Shown here: in pieces, positions 6,593-15,157 of the stretch
Numbering within the stretch: position 1 is the stretch's first letter
Layout: each line of letters starts with the position of its first letter
From: Salinimicrobium sp049680855
GTDB taxonomy: Bacteria > Bacteroidota > Bacteroidia > Flavobacteriales > Flavobacteriaceae
Direction: 5' to 3'
DNA length: 64,000 nucleotides
Assembly (NCBI RefSeq): GCF_049680855.1
Contig: NZ_JBMPGS010000003.1
Coordinates: 124,001 to 188,000, forward strand
The notes under the pieces: model-generated
Told to the model about the DNA's origin: nothing
Databases searched by the model: none
The model's input: only the letters and a program-made list of their open reading frames with translations
Translations under genes and position numbers: made by a program

Positions 6593-8710
6593 ATGAGCAG
6601 AAAGAATCTTCAGCATATAAATTTAAAAGGAAAAGTAGCTGCTTCGAGGGAAGAGAAAACTTCAGCCCCTTCTGAAAACCGGGAGCAAAAGACCTATTTT
6701 AAAGAAGACATTGAAGGTTTAGAGCACCTCAAATTTGCTGCGGGAATTCCGCCTTACCTGCGAGGCCCCTACAGTACGATGTATGTAAGTAGGCCGTGGA
6801 CTATTCGCCAATACGCCGGATTTTCAACCGCTGAAGAAAGCAATGCTTTTTACCGAAGAAATCTCGCTGCTGGCCAGAAAGGGTTATCGGTGGCTTTTGA
6901 TCTTCCCACGCATCGCGGCTATGACAGTGATCATGAAAGAGTGGTAGGTGATGTAGGAAAAGCTGGGGTTGCCATTGATTCTGTAGAGGACATGAAGATC
7001 CTATTCAACGAGATCCCGTTAGATAAAATGTCTGTCTCCATGACCATGAACGGAGCCGTGCTTCCGATCATGGCGTTTTACATCGTTGCTGCCGAAGAAC
7101 AGGGGGTAAAACCGGAACAGCTTTCAGGAACTATTCAAAATGACATTTTGAAGGAGTTTATGGTAAGGAACACGTACATCTACCCTCCCACTCCGTCAAT
7201 GAAGATAATTTCGGATATTTTTGAATATTCTTCCAAAAACATGCCCCGCTTTAACAGCATCAGTATTTCGGGATACCACATGCAGGAAGCCGGTGCCACC
7301 AGTGAAATTGAACTGGCCTATACCCTCGCCGACGGACTAGAATACATCAGGAAAGGTTTAGAAGCCGGAATGGATATAGACAGTTTCGCTCCACGTTTGT
7401 CGTTCTTCTGGGCTATAGGTCTGGACCATTTTACCGAGATCGCAAAAATGCGAGCCGCGAGAGCCTTATGGGCAAAACTGGTGAAACAATTTAATCCGAA
7501 GAACGAAAAATCACTGGCTTTGAGAACCCACTGCCAAACCAGTGGGTGGAGTCTTACAGAGCAGGATCCTTTCAATAACGTGGCAAGAACGTCTATTGAG
7601 GCGGCAGCAGCTGCCTTTGGCGGAACGCAGAGTTTGCATACCAACGCTTTGGACGAAGCCATCGCACTTCCTACAGATTTCTCTGCCCGTATCGCGAGAA
7701 ATACGCAGCTTCACCTTCAGCAGGAAACCCAAATCACCAGAACAGTTGATCCCTGGGCCGGAAGTTATTATGTAGAAAGCCTCACCAATGAAATTGCTGA
7801 AAAAGCATGGAGCCTGATCGAGGAAGTGGAAGAATTGGGCGGAATGACAAAAGCCATTGAAAAAGGTATCCCCAAGTTACGTATTGAAGAAGCAGCAGCC
7901 AGAAAACAGGCCCGAATAGACAGCGGCCAGGATATTATTGTGGGCGTCAATAAATACAGACTTGCAAAAGAAGATCCTATTGTTACTCTTGAGGTAGATA
8001 ACCAAACAGTGAGAAAGCAGCAGGTGGAACTTCTCGAAAAGATCAAAGCTGAAAGAAATTCTGAAAAAGTAAATACTGCTTTAAAAACTTTGACTGAAGC
8101 CGCTCGCACAGAAAAAGGAAATTTATTAGCTTTAGCTGTTGAGGCTGCAAGAGAAAGAGCTACGCTTGGAGAGATCAGCAATGCGCTTGAAGAGGCTTAC
8201 GGCAGGTATAAAGCAAAAATTCAATCATTTAGCGGGGTGTATTCAAAAGAAATTAAAGAAGATGCTTCCTTTCAAAAAGCAAGGCAAATGGCTAACCAAT
8301 TTGCTGAACAGGAAGGAAGAAGACCAAGGATAATGGTCGCTAAGATGGGTCAGGATGGGCATGATCGCGGTGCAAAAGTGGTCGCTACAGGTTATGCAGA
8401 TGTTGGTTTTGACGTAGATATTGGCCCCTTGTTCCAGACGGCGCAGGAGGCTGCAAAACAAGCTATAGAGAACGATGTTCATATTTTGGGTGTTTCTTCC
8501 CTTGCCGCAGGGCACAAAACATTGGTGCCACAGGTGATCGAAGAGCTGAAAAAATACGATCGGGAAGATATTATGGTCATTGTAGGTGGTGTGATCCCAT
8601 CACAGGATTATCAATATTTATTTGATGCCGGTGCGGTCGCTGTTTTTGGCCCGGGAACTAAAATTAGTGATGCAGCGATTCAGTTACTGGAAATCCTCAT
8701 CGATGAATAA
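6593..8710 (+). CDS. scpA: Methylmalonyl-CoA mutase large (catalytic) subunit
   Basis: A 705-residue adenosylcobalamin enzyme. The N-terminal barrel carries FDLPTHRGYDSDH near residue 102 and RIARNTQ near 365. The C-terminal domain has the base-off B12 signature DGHDRG near 588, with the histidine that coordinates cobalt, then the GG-V-IP block near 665. It works with the small subunit encoded just upstream in propionate and branched-chain amino-acid metabolism. An 80-nt spacer with short tandem repeats separates it from the dienoyl-CoA reductase gene. Confidence 0.96.
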   Translation: MSRKNLQHINLKGKVAASREEKTSAPSENREQKTYFKEDIEGLEHLKFAAGIPPYLRGPYSTMYVSRPWTIRQYAGFSTAEESNAFYRRNLAAGQKGLSVAFDLPTHRGYDSDHERVVGDVGKAGVAIDSVEDMKILFNEIPLDKMSVSMTMNGAVLPIMAFYIVAAEEQGVKPEQLSGTIQNDILKEFMVRNTYIYPPTPSMKIISDIFEYSSKNMPRFNSISISGYHMQEAGATSEIELAYTLADGLEYIRKGLEAGMDIDSFAPRLSFFWAIGLDHFTEIAKMRAARALWAKLVKQFNPKNEKSLALRTHCQTSGWSLTEQDPFNNVARTSIEAAAAAFGGTQSLHTNALDEAIALPTDFSARIARNTQLHLQQETQITRTVDPWAGSYYVESLTNEIAEKAWSLIEEVEELGGMTKAIEKGIPKLRIEEAAARKQARIDSGQDIIVGVNKYRLAKEDPIVTLEVDNQTVRKQQVELLEKIKAERNSEKVNTALKTLTEAARTEKGNLLALAVEAARERATLGEISNALEEAYGRYKAKIQSFSGVYSKEIKEDASFQKARQMANQFAEQEGRRPRIMVAKMGQDGHDRGAKVVATGYADVGFDVDIGPLFQTAQEAAKQAIENDVHILGVSSLAAGHKTLVPQVIEELKKYDREDIMVIVGGVIPSQDYQYLFDAGAVAVFGPGTKISDAAIQLLEILIDE
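7136..7150. repeat. Palindrome CAAAATG-A-CATTTTG
   Basis: A perfect 7-bp inverted repeat around one base, inside scpA, with CAA-AAT-GAC-ATT-TTG as the codons. Confidence 0.75.
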
Positions 8711-8716
8711 GCTCTG

Positions 8717-8744
8717 GTTCTTGATTCTTGGTTCTTGGTTCTTA
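8717..8744 (+). repeat. Four tandem heptamers, GTTCTTG type
   Basis: GTTCTTG, ATTCTTG, GTTCTTG and GTTCTTA follow one another in the spacer between scpA and the reductase gene. A pair of ATCTCACAT direct repeats lies just beyond. It looks like a simple-sequence tract with no clear function. Confidence 0.6.
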
Positions 8745-8790
8745 AAAAAATTCTAATCTGATATCTCACATTAAAAATCTCACATCTACT

Positions 8791-9669
8791 ATGGAATACA
8801 CACAAAAAATGCTTCGTGATGATGCCTTAAAGGGTAAAACTATTGTTGTTACCGGCGGTGGTAGCGGATTAGGAAAAGCAATGACAAGATATTTCCTGGA
8901 ACTGGGAGCAAATGTGGCTATTACGTCGCGGAATCTTGAAAAACTTGAAACCACGGCGAAAGAACTTCAGGAGGAAACCGGAGGCACATGTTTTCCTGTA
9001 CAATGCGATGTGAGGCATTATGAAAAGGTAGAAGAAATGCTTCGGAAGACGGTAGAGAATTTTGGCGCCGTAGATGTCCTTTTGAACAATGCCGCGGGAA
9101 ATTTCATATCTCCCACCGAAAGACTCAGCGCAAACGCTTTTGACACCATTATAGATATTGTACTAAAAGGGAGCAAGAATTGTACACTGGCATTTGGAAA
9201 ACACTGGATCGATAAGGGTGAAACCAATAAAACTGTACTCAATATTGTTACCACCTATGCCTGGACAGGATCGGCTTATGTGGTGCCGAGTGCCACTGCG
9301 AAGGCCGGAGTTTTAGCGATGACCCGATCACTGGCTGTGGAATGGGCAAAATATGGCATAAGATCCAATGCCATCGCTCCCGGGCCGTTTCCAACCAAGG
9401 GCGCCTGGGACAGACTATTACCCGGAGATCTAAAGGAAAAATTTGACCTCTCCAAAAAAGTTCCGCTTAAGAGAGTCGGTGAACATCAGGAACTGGCGAA
9501 TTTAGCAGCTTATCTGGTTTCAGATTTTTCTGCTTATATGAACGGAGAAGTCATTACCATAGATGGTGGCGAGTGGCTTAAAGGCGCAGGGCAGTTCAAC
9601 CTTCTGGAAGCAATTCCGGAGGAGATGTGGGACCAGCTGGAGGCAATGATAAAAGCCAAAAAGAAATAA
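8791..9669 (+). CDS. 2,4-dienoyl-CoA reductase-like SDR oxidoreductase
   Basis: A 292-residue short-chain dehydrogenase. The nucleotide-binding motif TGGGSGLG is at 21-28 and NNAAGN near 98. The catalytic-type pair is Tyr156 and Lys171; the 15-residue spacing, the NNAAGNFISPTERLS block and PSATAKAG match mitochondrial and peroxisomal 2,4-dienoyl-CoA reductases (DECR) rather than FabG, where the spacing is four. It would reduce dienoyl-CoA esters from unsaturated fatty acids with NADPH. Its place after the methylmalonyl-CoA mutase genes suits acyl-CoA catabolism. Confidence 0.85.
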   Translation: MEYTQKMLRDDALKGKTIVVTGGGSGLGKAMTRYFLELGANVAITSRNLEKLETTAKELQEETGGTCFPVQCDVRHYEKVEEMLRKTVENFGAVDVLLNNAAGNFISPTERLSANAFDTIIDIVLKGSKNCTLAFGKHWIDKGETNKTVLNIVTTYAWTGSAYVVPSATAKAGVLAMTRSLAVEWAKYGIRSNAIAPGPFPTKGAWDRLLPGDLKEKFDLSKKVPLKRVGEHQELANLAAYLVSDFSAYMNGEVITIDGGEWLKGAGQFNLLEAIPEEMWDQLEAMIKAKKK

Positions 9670-9705
9670 ACTCTTACCTATCGTTGAAGGTTCAAAAAAT
9701 ATCAT

Positions 9706-9724
9706 CCAAAAATGACATTTTTGG
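9706..9724. repeat. Longest palindrome copy, CCAAAAATG-A-CATTTTTGG
   Basis: A perfect 9-bp inverted repeat around A9715, in the 211-nt spacer upstream of parA. It is too AT-rich and has too short a loop to be a terminator. It is the best copy of the recurring palindrome and the only one next to the partition genes. Confidence 0.85.
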
Positions 9725-9880
9725 GTTATTATTAATAATTATATTTTCTTCAGAATAACGTTAGACTTCAGAAAATAAGCCAATTTCAGGAACTAAAGGT
9801 TATTAAAAACCTGTTAACAAATTACCTTTCGTAAACCTATAATAAATTGTATTTTTACCTCTTAAATCCAAAAATATTTA

Positions 9881-10645
9881 ATGGGTAAGATTATTGCTAT
9901 TGCAAATCAAAAAGGAGGTGTAGGAAAGACTACCACTTCGGTAAATCTCGCGGCATGCCTGGGAGTGCTGGAGAAAAAAGTTTTACTTATTGATGCAGAT
10001 CCACAGGCCAATGCCACTTCGGGATTAGGAATTGATGTGGAAACGGTAGAATTAGGAACTTACCAGCTGCTGGAACATTCTTCTAAAGCTGAAGAAGCCA
10101 TTATTAAGACCGAATCTCCCAACCTGGATCTTATTCCGGCGCATATTGACCTTGTAGCCATAGAAATTGAGCTTGTAGACCAGGATCAACGGGAATATAT
10201 GCTTAAAGAAGCCATTGCGCACCTTCGGGATCAATATGATTATGTCCTAATTGATTGTGCTCCTTCCCTGGGATTGCTAACGCTGAATGCTTTAACTGCA
10301 GCCGACTCAGTAATCATACCAATTCAATGTGAATATTTCGCACTTGAAGGATTAGGAAAACTCCTCAATACCATAAAAAGTGTGCAAAAGATTCACAATA
10401 AGAATCTTGATATTGAAGGCCTTTTATTGACCATGTATGATTCCAGGTTAAGGCTTTCTAACCAGGTGGTGGAGGAAGTGCAGAAACATTTTGATGAAAT
10501 GGTCTTTAAAACAATCATTCAGCGAAATGTGCGTTTGAGTGAAGCACCCAGTTATGGGGAAAGCATTATTAATTATGATGCCGGAAGTAAAGGAGCCAGT
10601 AATTATTTGAGCCTGGCGCATGAAATAATTAAGAAAAACAGTTAG
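9881..10645 (+). CDS. parA: Chromosome partitioning ATPase ParA/Soj
   Basis: A 254-residue protein with the deviant Walker A motif KGGVGKTTT (residues 11-19), DADPQANAT near 40 and DCAPSLG near 123, all typical of ParA/Soj. Its nucleotide-dependent DNA binding positions ParB-bound origin regions. parB starts 6 nt downstream behind a good AGGAG site, so the pair is coupled. No canonical parS was found in the window. Confidence 0.95.
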   Translation: MGKIIAIANQKGGVGKTTTSVNLAACLGVLEKKVLLIDADPQANATSGLGIDVETVELGTYQLLEHSSKAEEAIIKTESPNLDLIPAHIDLVAIEIELVDQDQREYMLKEAIAHLRDQYDYVLIDCAPSLGLLTLNALTAADSVIIPIQCEYFALEGLGKLLNTIKSVQKIHNKNLDIEGLLLTMYDSRLRLSNQVVEEVQKHFDEMVFKTIIQRNVRLSEAPSYGESIINYDAGSKGASNYLSLAHEIIKKNS

Positions 10646-10651
10646 GAGAAC

Positions 10652-11560
10652 ATGGCGAAGGCTACCAAAAAACAAGCATTGGGAAGAGGCCTTTCAGCAT
10701 TGCTGAAGGATCCTCAAAATGATATAAAATCTGCTGAAGACAAAAATGCCGATAAGCTTGTAGGACATATTGTAGAGCTCGATCTCAATTCAATTGAAGT
10801 CAATCCATTTCAGCCCAGAACAAGTTTCAATGAAGAATCACTGCGTGAGCTGGCATCTTCCATTCGGGAACTGGGTGTGATACAGCCCATCACGGTTCGA
10901 AAGCTGGATTATAACCAATACCAGTTAGTATCTGGGGAAAGACGTTTTAGAGCTTCCAAATTAATTGGCCTGGAAACCATTCCGGCTTATATTCGAATTG
11001 CCAATGACCAGGAGAGCCTGGAAATGGCATTAGTAGAAAACATTCAACGACAGGATCTTGATCCTATAGAAATATCGCTGTCTTATCAGCGCCTCATCGA
11101 CGAAATAAATCTCACGCAGGAGCAACTTAGCGAACGAGTGGGTAAAAACCGTTCAACGATTGCCAATTATCTTAGGCTGCTAAAGCTGGATCCAATCATT
11201 CAAACGGGAATGCGCGACGGTTTCCTTTCAATGGGACACGGGCGTGCGCTCATTAATATTGAAGACCCTCAAAAACAGCTGGATATTTACGAAAAAATCC
11301 TAGCTAATTCACTTTCAGTACGAGAAACTGAAAAACTGGTAAGAAGCTTTCAGGAAGAAAAACCGGGTGCAAAGAAAACTGCTAAACAAAAGATTTCTTT
11401 ACCCCAGGAATTGCGAAAAAGCGTAAAAGAATTTTCTGAACATCTTGGCGCTAAAGTAGATGTACAGGTAGCAAAAAAGGGAAATGGAAAACTAATTATT
11501 CCATTCTCTTCTGAAGAGGATTTCAAAAGACTCAAAAAGATCATTCAGGGTGAAGATTAA
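10652..11560 (+). CDS. parB: Chromosome partitioning protein ParB/Spo0J
   Basis: A 302-residue CTP-dependent DNA clamp protein. It has NPFQPR near residue 50, the CTPase/ParB box with GERRFRAS near 95, a helix-turn-helix region with LSERVGKNRSTIANYLRLL near 155 and a basic C-terminal dimerisation region. It acts with ParA at parS sites near the origin, which suggests, but does not prove, that oriC is not far away. The 3' end overlaps the next gene by 11 nt. Confidence 0.95.
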   Translation: MAKATKKQALGRGLSALLKDPQNDIKSAEDKNADKLVGHIVELDLNSIEVNPFQPRTSFNEESLRELASSIRELGVIQPITVRKLDYNQYQLVSGERRFRASKLIGLETIPAYIRIANDQESLEMALVENIQRQDLDPIEISLSYQRLIDEINLTQEQLSERVGKNRSTIANYLRLLKLDPIIQTGMRDGFLSMGHGRALINIEDPQKQLDIYEKILANSLSVRETEKLVRSFQEEKPGAKKTAKQKISLPQELRKSVKEFSEHLGAKVDVQVAKKGNGKLIIPFSSEEDFKRLKKIIQGED

Positions 11561-12146
11561 AAACCTCCTTTTATTGTTGTTTTTATCACTATTTGCCACA
11601 CCTCTGTTTGCGCAAGAAGATTCTATTACAGTAAGAACCGAAGAATTAATTGTACCCGAAGAACAAGAGCTGGGTTATAAGCCTTACGATGCCTTAGCAC
11701 CTGCGAGGGCGGCATTTTATTCGGCTGTTTTACCCGGTTTGGGCCAGGCTTACAATGATAAATACTGGAAAATTCCCATCGTCTACACCGCTTTGGGGGT
11801 GGGAGTCTACTTTTACATCAACAACGACAGGCAATATGACCGCTACCGGGATGCGTACAAAAGCCGGTTAGCAGGAAGAACAAACGATGAATTTTTAGAT
11901 GAAGATGGGAACCCGTTGCTATCTACTCCAAGATTAATTGACGCCCAAAAATTTTATCAACGAAACAAGGAGATCTCCATTCTTGTGCTTGTGGGTATGT
12001 ATGCTCTGAACATTATCGATGCCAATGTGGATGCCCACCTGCAGCAGTTTAATGTAAGCGAAGACCTTTCTCTCAAACCCGCACTGGATTATGATCGCTT
12101 TAGCGGAAAGACCGGATATGGCATTACCTTAAATTATAACTTTTAA
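11550..12146 (+). CDS. DUF5683-type exported membrane protein
   Basis: A 198-residue protein starting from a GTG that overlaps parB. A signal peptide ends near residue 22 (LFAQ). The conserved core contains R-x-AFYSAVLPGLGQAYN near 55, followed by two hydrophobic stretches around 72-85 and 146-158. The region is a known flavobacterial gene-order unit (parAB, this gene, dapB, lepB), but no function has been assigned and none is evident from the sequence. Confidence 0.8.
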   Translation: MKIKNLLLLLFLSLFATPLFAQEDSITVRTEELIVPEEQELGYKPYDALAPARAAFYSAVLPGLGQAYNDKYWKIPIVYTALGVGVYFYINNDRQYDRYRDAYKSRLAGRTNDEFLDEDGNPLLSTPRLIDAQKFYQRNKEISILVLVGMYALNIIDANVDAHLQQFNVSEDLSLKPALDYDRFSGKTGYGITLNYNF

Positions 12147-12148
12147 CA

Positions 12149-12856
12149 ATGAATATTGCACTTATAGGTTACGGAAAAATGGGGAAAACCATAGAAAAAA
12201 TTTCCCTTGACCGCGGCCATAACATAAAGCTGAAGATCTCTGACGACATCAATAACCATAGCCTTGACGGAGTGGATATTGCTATAGATTTCAGTATTCC
12301 TGATGCCGCTTTTAAGAATATCACCACTTGTTTTGAAGCCGGTATTCCTGTGGTTTCAGGAACCACAGGTTGGCTCGAAAAATATGAAGAAGCTGTAAAA
12401 GTCTGTAACGAAAACAACTCCGGTTTTATTTATGCTTCCAATTTTAGTCTTGGGGTGAACATCTTTTTTGAGCTGAATAAAAAGTTAGCTGAAATGATGC
12501 GCCCTTTTGAAGCGGATTATTCAGTCTCTATGGAAGAGGTTCACCACACGCAGAAACTGGATGCACCCAGTGGTACAGCGATCACACTTGCCGAACAAAT
12601 CATTGAAAACAGTAATAAGACCGGGTGGAAGCTTGAAGATGCAGGAGAACACGAAATACCTTTAACAGCAAAACGTATAGAAAACGTACCGGGAACTCAT
12701 AGCATCTCTTATGAATCTAAGGTTGATACCCTTAAAATAGAACATGTTGCCCACTCCCGTGAAGGATTTGCTTTGGGAGCGGTTATTGCTGCCGAATGGC
12801 TGAATGGCAAAAATGGCATTTTTAGCATGAAAGATGTTTTGTTCCAGAACATGTAA
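12149..12856 (+). CDS. dapB: 4-hydroxy-tetrahydrodipicolinate reductase
   Basis: The 235-residue enzyme catalyses the NAD(P)H-dependent second step of the diaminopimelate/lysine branch. GYGKMGK (residues 7-13) binds the cofactor, and E-V-HH-x-x-KLDAPSGTA near 130 is the substrate and catalytic signature. It lies 2 nt after the previous stop, so transcription from parA onward is probably continuous. A palindrome copy sits near its 3' end. Confidence 0.95.
   Translation: MNIALIGYGKMGKTIEKISLDRGHNIKLKISDDINNHSLDGVDIAIDFSIPDAAFKNITTCFEAGIPVVSGTTGWLEKYEEAVKVCNENNSGFIYASNFSLGVNIFFELNKKLAEMMRPFEADYSVSMEEVHHTQKLDAPSGTAITLAEQIIENSNKTGWKLEDAGEHEIPLTAKRIENVPGTHSISYESKVDTLKIEHVAHSREGFALGAVIAAEWLNGKNGIFSMKDVLFQNM
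12808..12824. repeat. Palindrome copy CAAAAATGGCATTTTTA
   Basis: An exact AAAAATG-G-CATTTTT core inside dapB; only the outermost C/A pair deviates from a perfect palindrome. Confidence 0.75.
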
Positions 12857-12898
12857 CACTTTTCCTTCAATTCAAACCAATAAACATAAAGCACGCAA

Positions 12899-14461
12899 AT
12901 GATATTTTTAGAATGGATCATCTTTTTCCTAATCATCCAGTTAATTCATTTTCTGGGAACATGGAAATTATATCAAAAAGCCGGTAGAAAAGCCTGGGAA
13001 GCCGCAATTCCGGTTTACAATGCGGTGGTTTTAATGAAGATCATTCACAGGCCATGGTGGTGGACGATTCTTTTGTTCATTCCCATTGTGAATCTCATCA
13101 TGTTTCCTGTGGTTTGGGTAGAAACCATTAGAAGCTTCGGAAAAACTTCCACTACAGATACCATTCTGGTTATTATCACCTGTGGACTGTATATTTTTTA
13201 CGTCAACTATGCAGCGGATGTAAAATATAAGGAAGAACGCAGCCTGCATCCGGGAAGTGCTGCCGGAGAATGGATAAGTTCCATTCTTTTTGCAGTGATA
13301 GCAGCTACCATAGTCCATACTTATGTCATGCAGCCCTTTACGATTCCTACATCATCCCTTGAAAAAACCTTACTGGTTGGCGATTACCTGTTTGTAAGCA
13401 AATTCCACTATGGAGCCAGGACGCCGCTAACCTCTGTGGCTTTTCCAATGGTTCACGATACAATTCCATTTCTTGGCGTAAAGTCTTATCTAAATGCGCC
13501 TCAAATTCCCTATTTTAGACTACCCGGTTTTCAGGATATTGAACGAAACGACATCGTTGTCTTCAACTGGCCCGTAGATACGGTACGAATGTTTAGAGAC
13601 AGATCAGGCATTAGTTATGACAAGCCTGTTGACAAAAAATCGAATTACGTCAAACGGGCAGTTGGATTGCCGGGTGACTCTATAAAAATTGTAGAAGGCA
13701 GGGTAATCATAAATGGAGAACCTCTCAATTTGCCAGACAGAGCGAAGCCGCAGTATTCTTACTTCGGAACCACTACAGGACAGGCGTTACATCCTAATAT
13801 GATGCAGGAATATGGCATAACAGACGGCTACGGTTATGATCCCAACACAAATCAGTTCGTAATTCAAGCCTTGTCTGATGAAGCTTTACAGCGCTTAAAA
13901 AACAATCCGAATATTTCTTCCATCGAAAAAGTATTAACTCCTGCAGGTGAAAAAGATCAAAGAATATTTCCCAACAACCGGAAAGTCAACTGGAACCAGG
14001 ATAACATGGGAGCAGTTTATATTCCCAAAAGAGGGGAAACAGTGAAAATGAACCTCACCTCCTTTTCTCTTTACCGCCGTATTATTGAAGTGTATGAGGG
14101 CAGCGAAATGGGCGTAGATAACAAACTTTCTGTTAATGGAACTCAGGTTCTTTTAAATGGTGAGCCACTTGACAGCTATACTTTTAAACAGGATTATTAC
14201 TGGATGATGGGTGACAACCGCCATAACAGCGAAGACAGCCGCTATTGGGGTTATGTACCTGAAAACCATGTGGTTGGAAAACCGGTTTTTATTTGGCTTA
14301 GTCTTGATCCCAATGCTTCAGGATTTAATAAAATAAGATGGGATCGAGTGTTTACAACAGTGGGCGGACAAGGTGAACCTGTCTCTTATTTTCCTTACTT
14401 CCTAATTGCACTTGTTGGCTGGTTTGGGTATGGTTACTTCAGAAAAAGAAAAAAATCCTAA
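12899..14461 (+). CDS. lepB: Signal peptidase I, large Bacteroidota form
   Basis: At 520 residues this is much longer than most LepB proteins. The N-terminal 120 residues hold several membrane segments (a DUF5684-like region), followed by a further anchor near 125-143. The catalytic block PTSSLEKTL places the nucleophile at Ser153, and NYVKRAVGLPGD places the general base at Lys252. Box E, GDNRHNSEDSR, lies near 442. An insertion of about 150 residues separates boxes D and E, and a C-terminal membrane segment closes the protein. It cleaves signal peptides on the outer face of the inner membrane. Confidence 0.92.
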   Translation: MIFLEWIIFFLIIQLIHFLGTWKLYQKAGRKAWEAAIPVYNAVVLMKIIHRPWWWTILLFIPIVNLIMFPVVWVETIRSFGKTSTTDTILVIITCGLYIFYVNYAADVKYKEERSLHPGSAAGEWISSILFAVIAATIVHTYVMQPFTIPTSSLEKTLLVGDYLFVSKFHYGARTPLTSVAFPMVHDTIPFLGVKSYLNAPQIPYFRLPGFQDIERNDIVVFNWPVDTVRMFRDRSGISYDKPVDKKSNYVKRAVGLPGDSIKIVEGRVIINGEPLNLPDRAKPQYSYFGTTTGQALHPNMMQEYGITDGYGYDPNTNQFVIQALSDEALQRLKNNPNISSIEKVLTPAGEKDQRIFPNNRKVNWNQDNMGAVYIPKRGETVKMNLTSFSLYRRIIEVYEGSEMGVDNKLSVNGTQVLLNGEPLDSYTFKQDYYWMMGDNRHNSEDSRYWGYVPENHVVGKPVFIWLSLDPNASGFNKIRWDRVFTTVGGQGEPVSYFPYFLIALVGWFGYGYFRKRKKS

Positions 14462-14476
14462 GAAGAATTCCCTGGT

Positions 14477-15127
14477 ATGCAAAAGCTGCTTTTACATCCC
14501 TGTTATTTTGGACCGATTTCCCAATTTGTTGCACTTGCCAAGGCTTCAGAAGTCATTTTTGAGAATGAAGATAATTATCAGAAGCAAACGTATCGCAACC
14601 GCATGTATGTTTATGGAGCAAATGGAAAGTTGCTGCTAAACATCCCCATAAAGCATACCGGTGACAAGAGCCAGCATCAAAAATATAAGGATGTAAGGAT
14701 TGAGAACGATTTTCACTGGCAAAAACAACACTGGAAATCACTACAATCTGCTTATCGCACCTCTCCTTTCTTTGAATTTTATGAAGATGATTTCGAGCAT
14801 TTATATACTAAAAAATATGACTTTTTGATAGATTTTAATTACGACTGTCTCACAGTTGCGTTGGAATCACTTCAAATGGACCTGGAGATTAAGAAAACAA
14901 CAGCGTACAACGAAAATCCGTCTTCAGTAGTAGATGGCAGATTCCTTGTGAATGCTAAAATGAAATCTCAACCAGAATTTGTTCCTTACACGCAGGTTTT
15001 TGAAAGTAAAACCGGCTTTATCAACAATCTTTCTATTATTGACCTTATTTTTAATGAAGGCCCTAATGCATTAAGTTACCTGGAACAGCAGGATATTTCG
15101 TTTCTTCCAGATTCAGAGAAAAATTAA
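14477..15127 (+). CDS. WbqC family protein
   Basis: A 216-residue cytoplasmic protein with the WbqC start pattern: LLHPCYFGPISQF (residues 4-16), DNYQKQTYRNR near 33 and N-x-PIKH near 55. WbqC-like proteins occur in O-antigen clusters and in flavobacterial housekeeping loci. They may act on amino-sugar or acyl intermediates, but the reaction is not established. It follows lepB after 15 nt and ends convergently with the minus-strand gene at 15158. Confidence 0.85.
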   Translation: MQKLLLHPCYFGPISQFVALAKASEVIFENEDNYQKQTYRNRMYVYGANGKLLLNIPIKHTGDKSQHQKYKDVRIENDFHWQKQHWKSLQSAYRTSPFFEFYEDDFEHLYTKKYDFLIDFNYDCLTVALESLQMDLEIKKTTAYNENPSSVVDGRFLVNAKMKSQPEFVPYTQVFESKTGFINNLSIIDLIFNEGPNALSYLEQQDISFLPDSEKN

Positions 15128-15157
15128 AAATTAAGCTTCAAGAAAATATTTATAAAA

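Noticed and set aside
9670..11560. Search for a canonical parS (TGTTTCACGTGAAACA) around parAB
   Set aside because: No match was seen. The closest strings (CACGTGAA at 41664-41671, TTTCACGAAAC near 54387) lack the palindrome.
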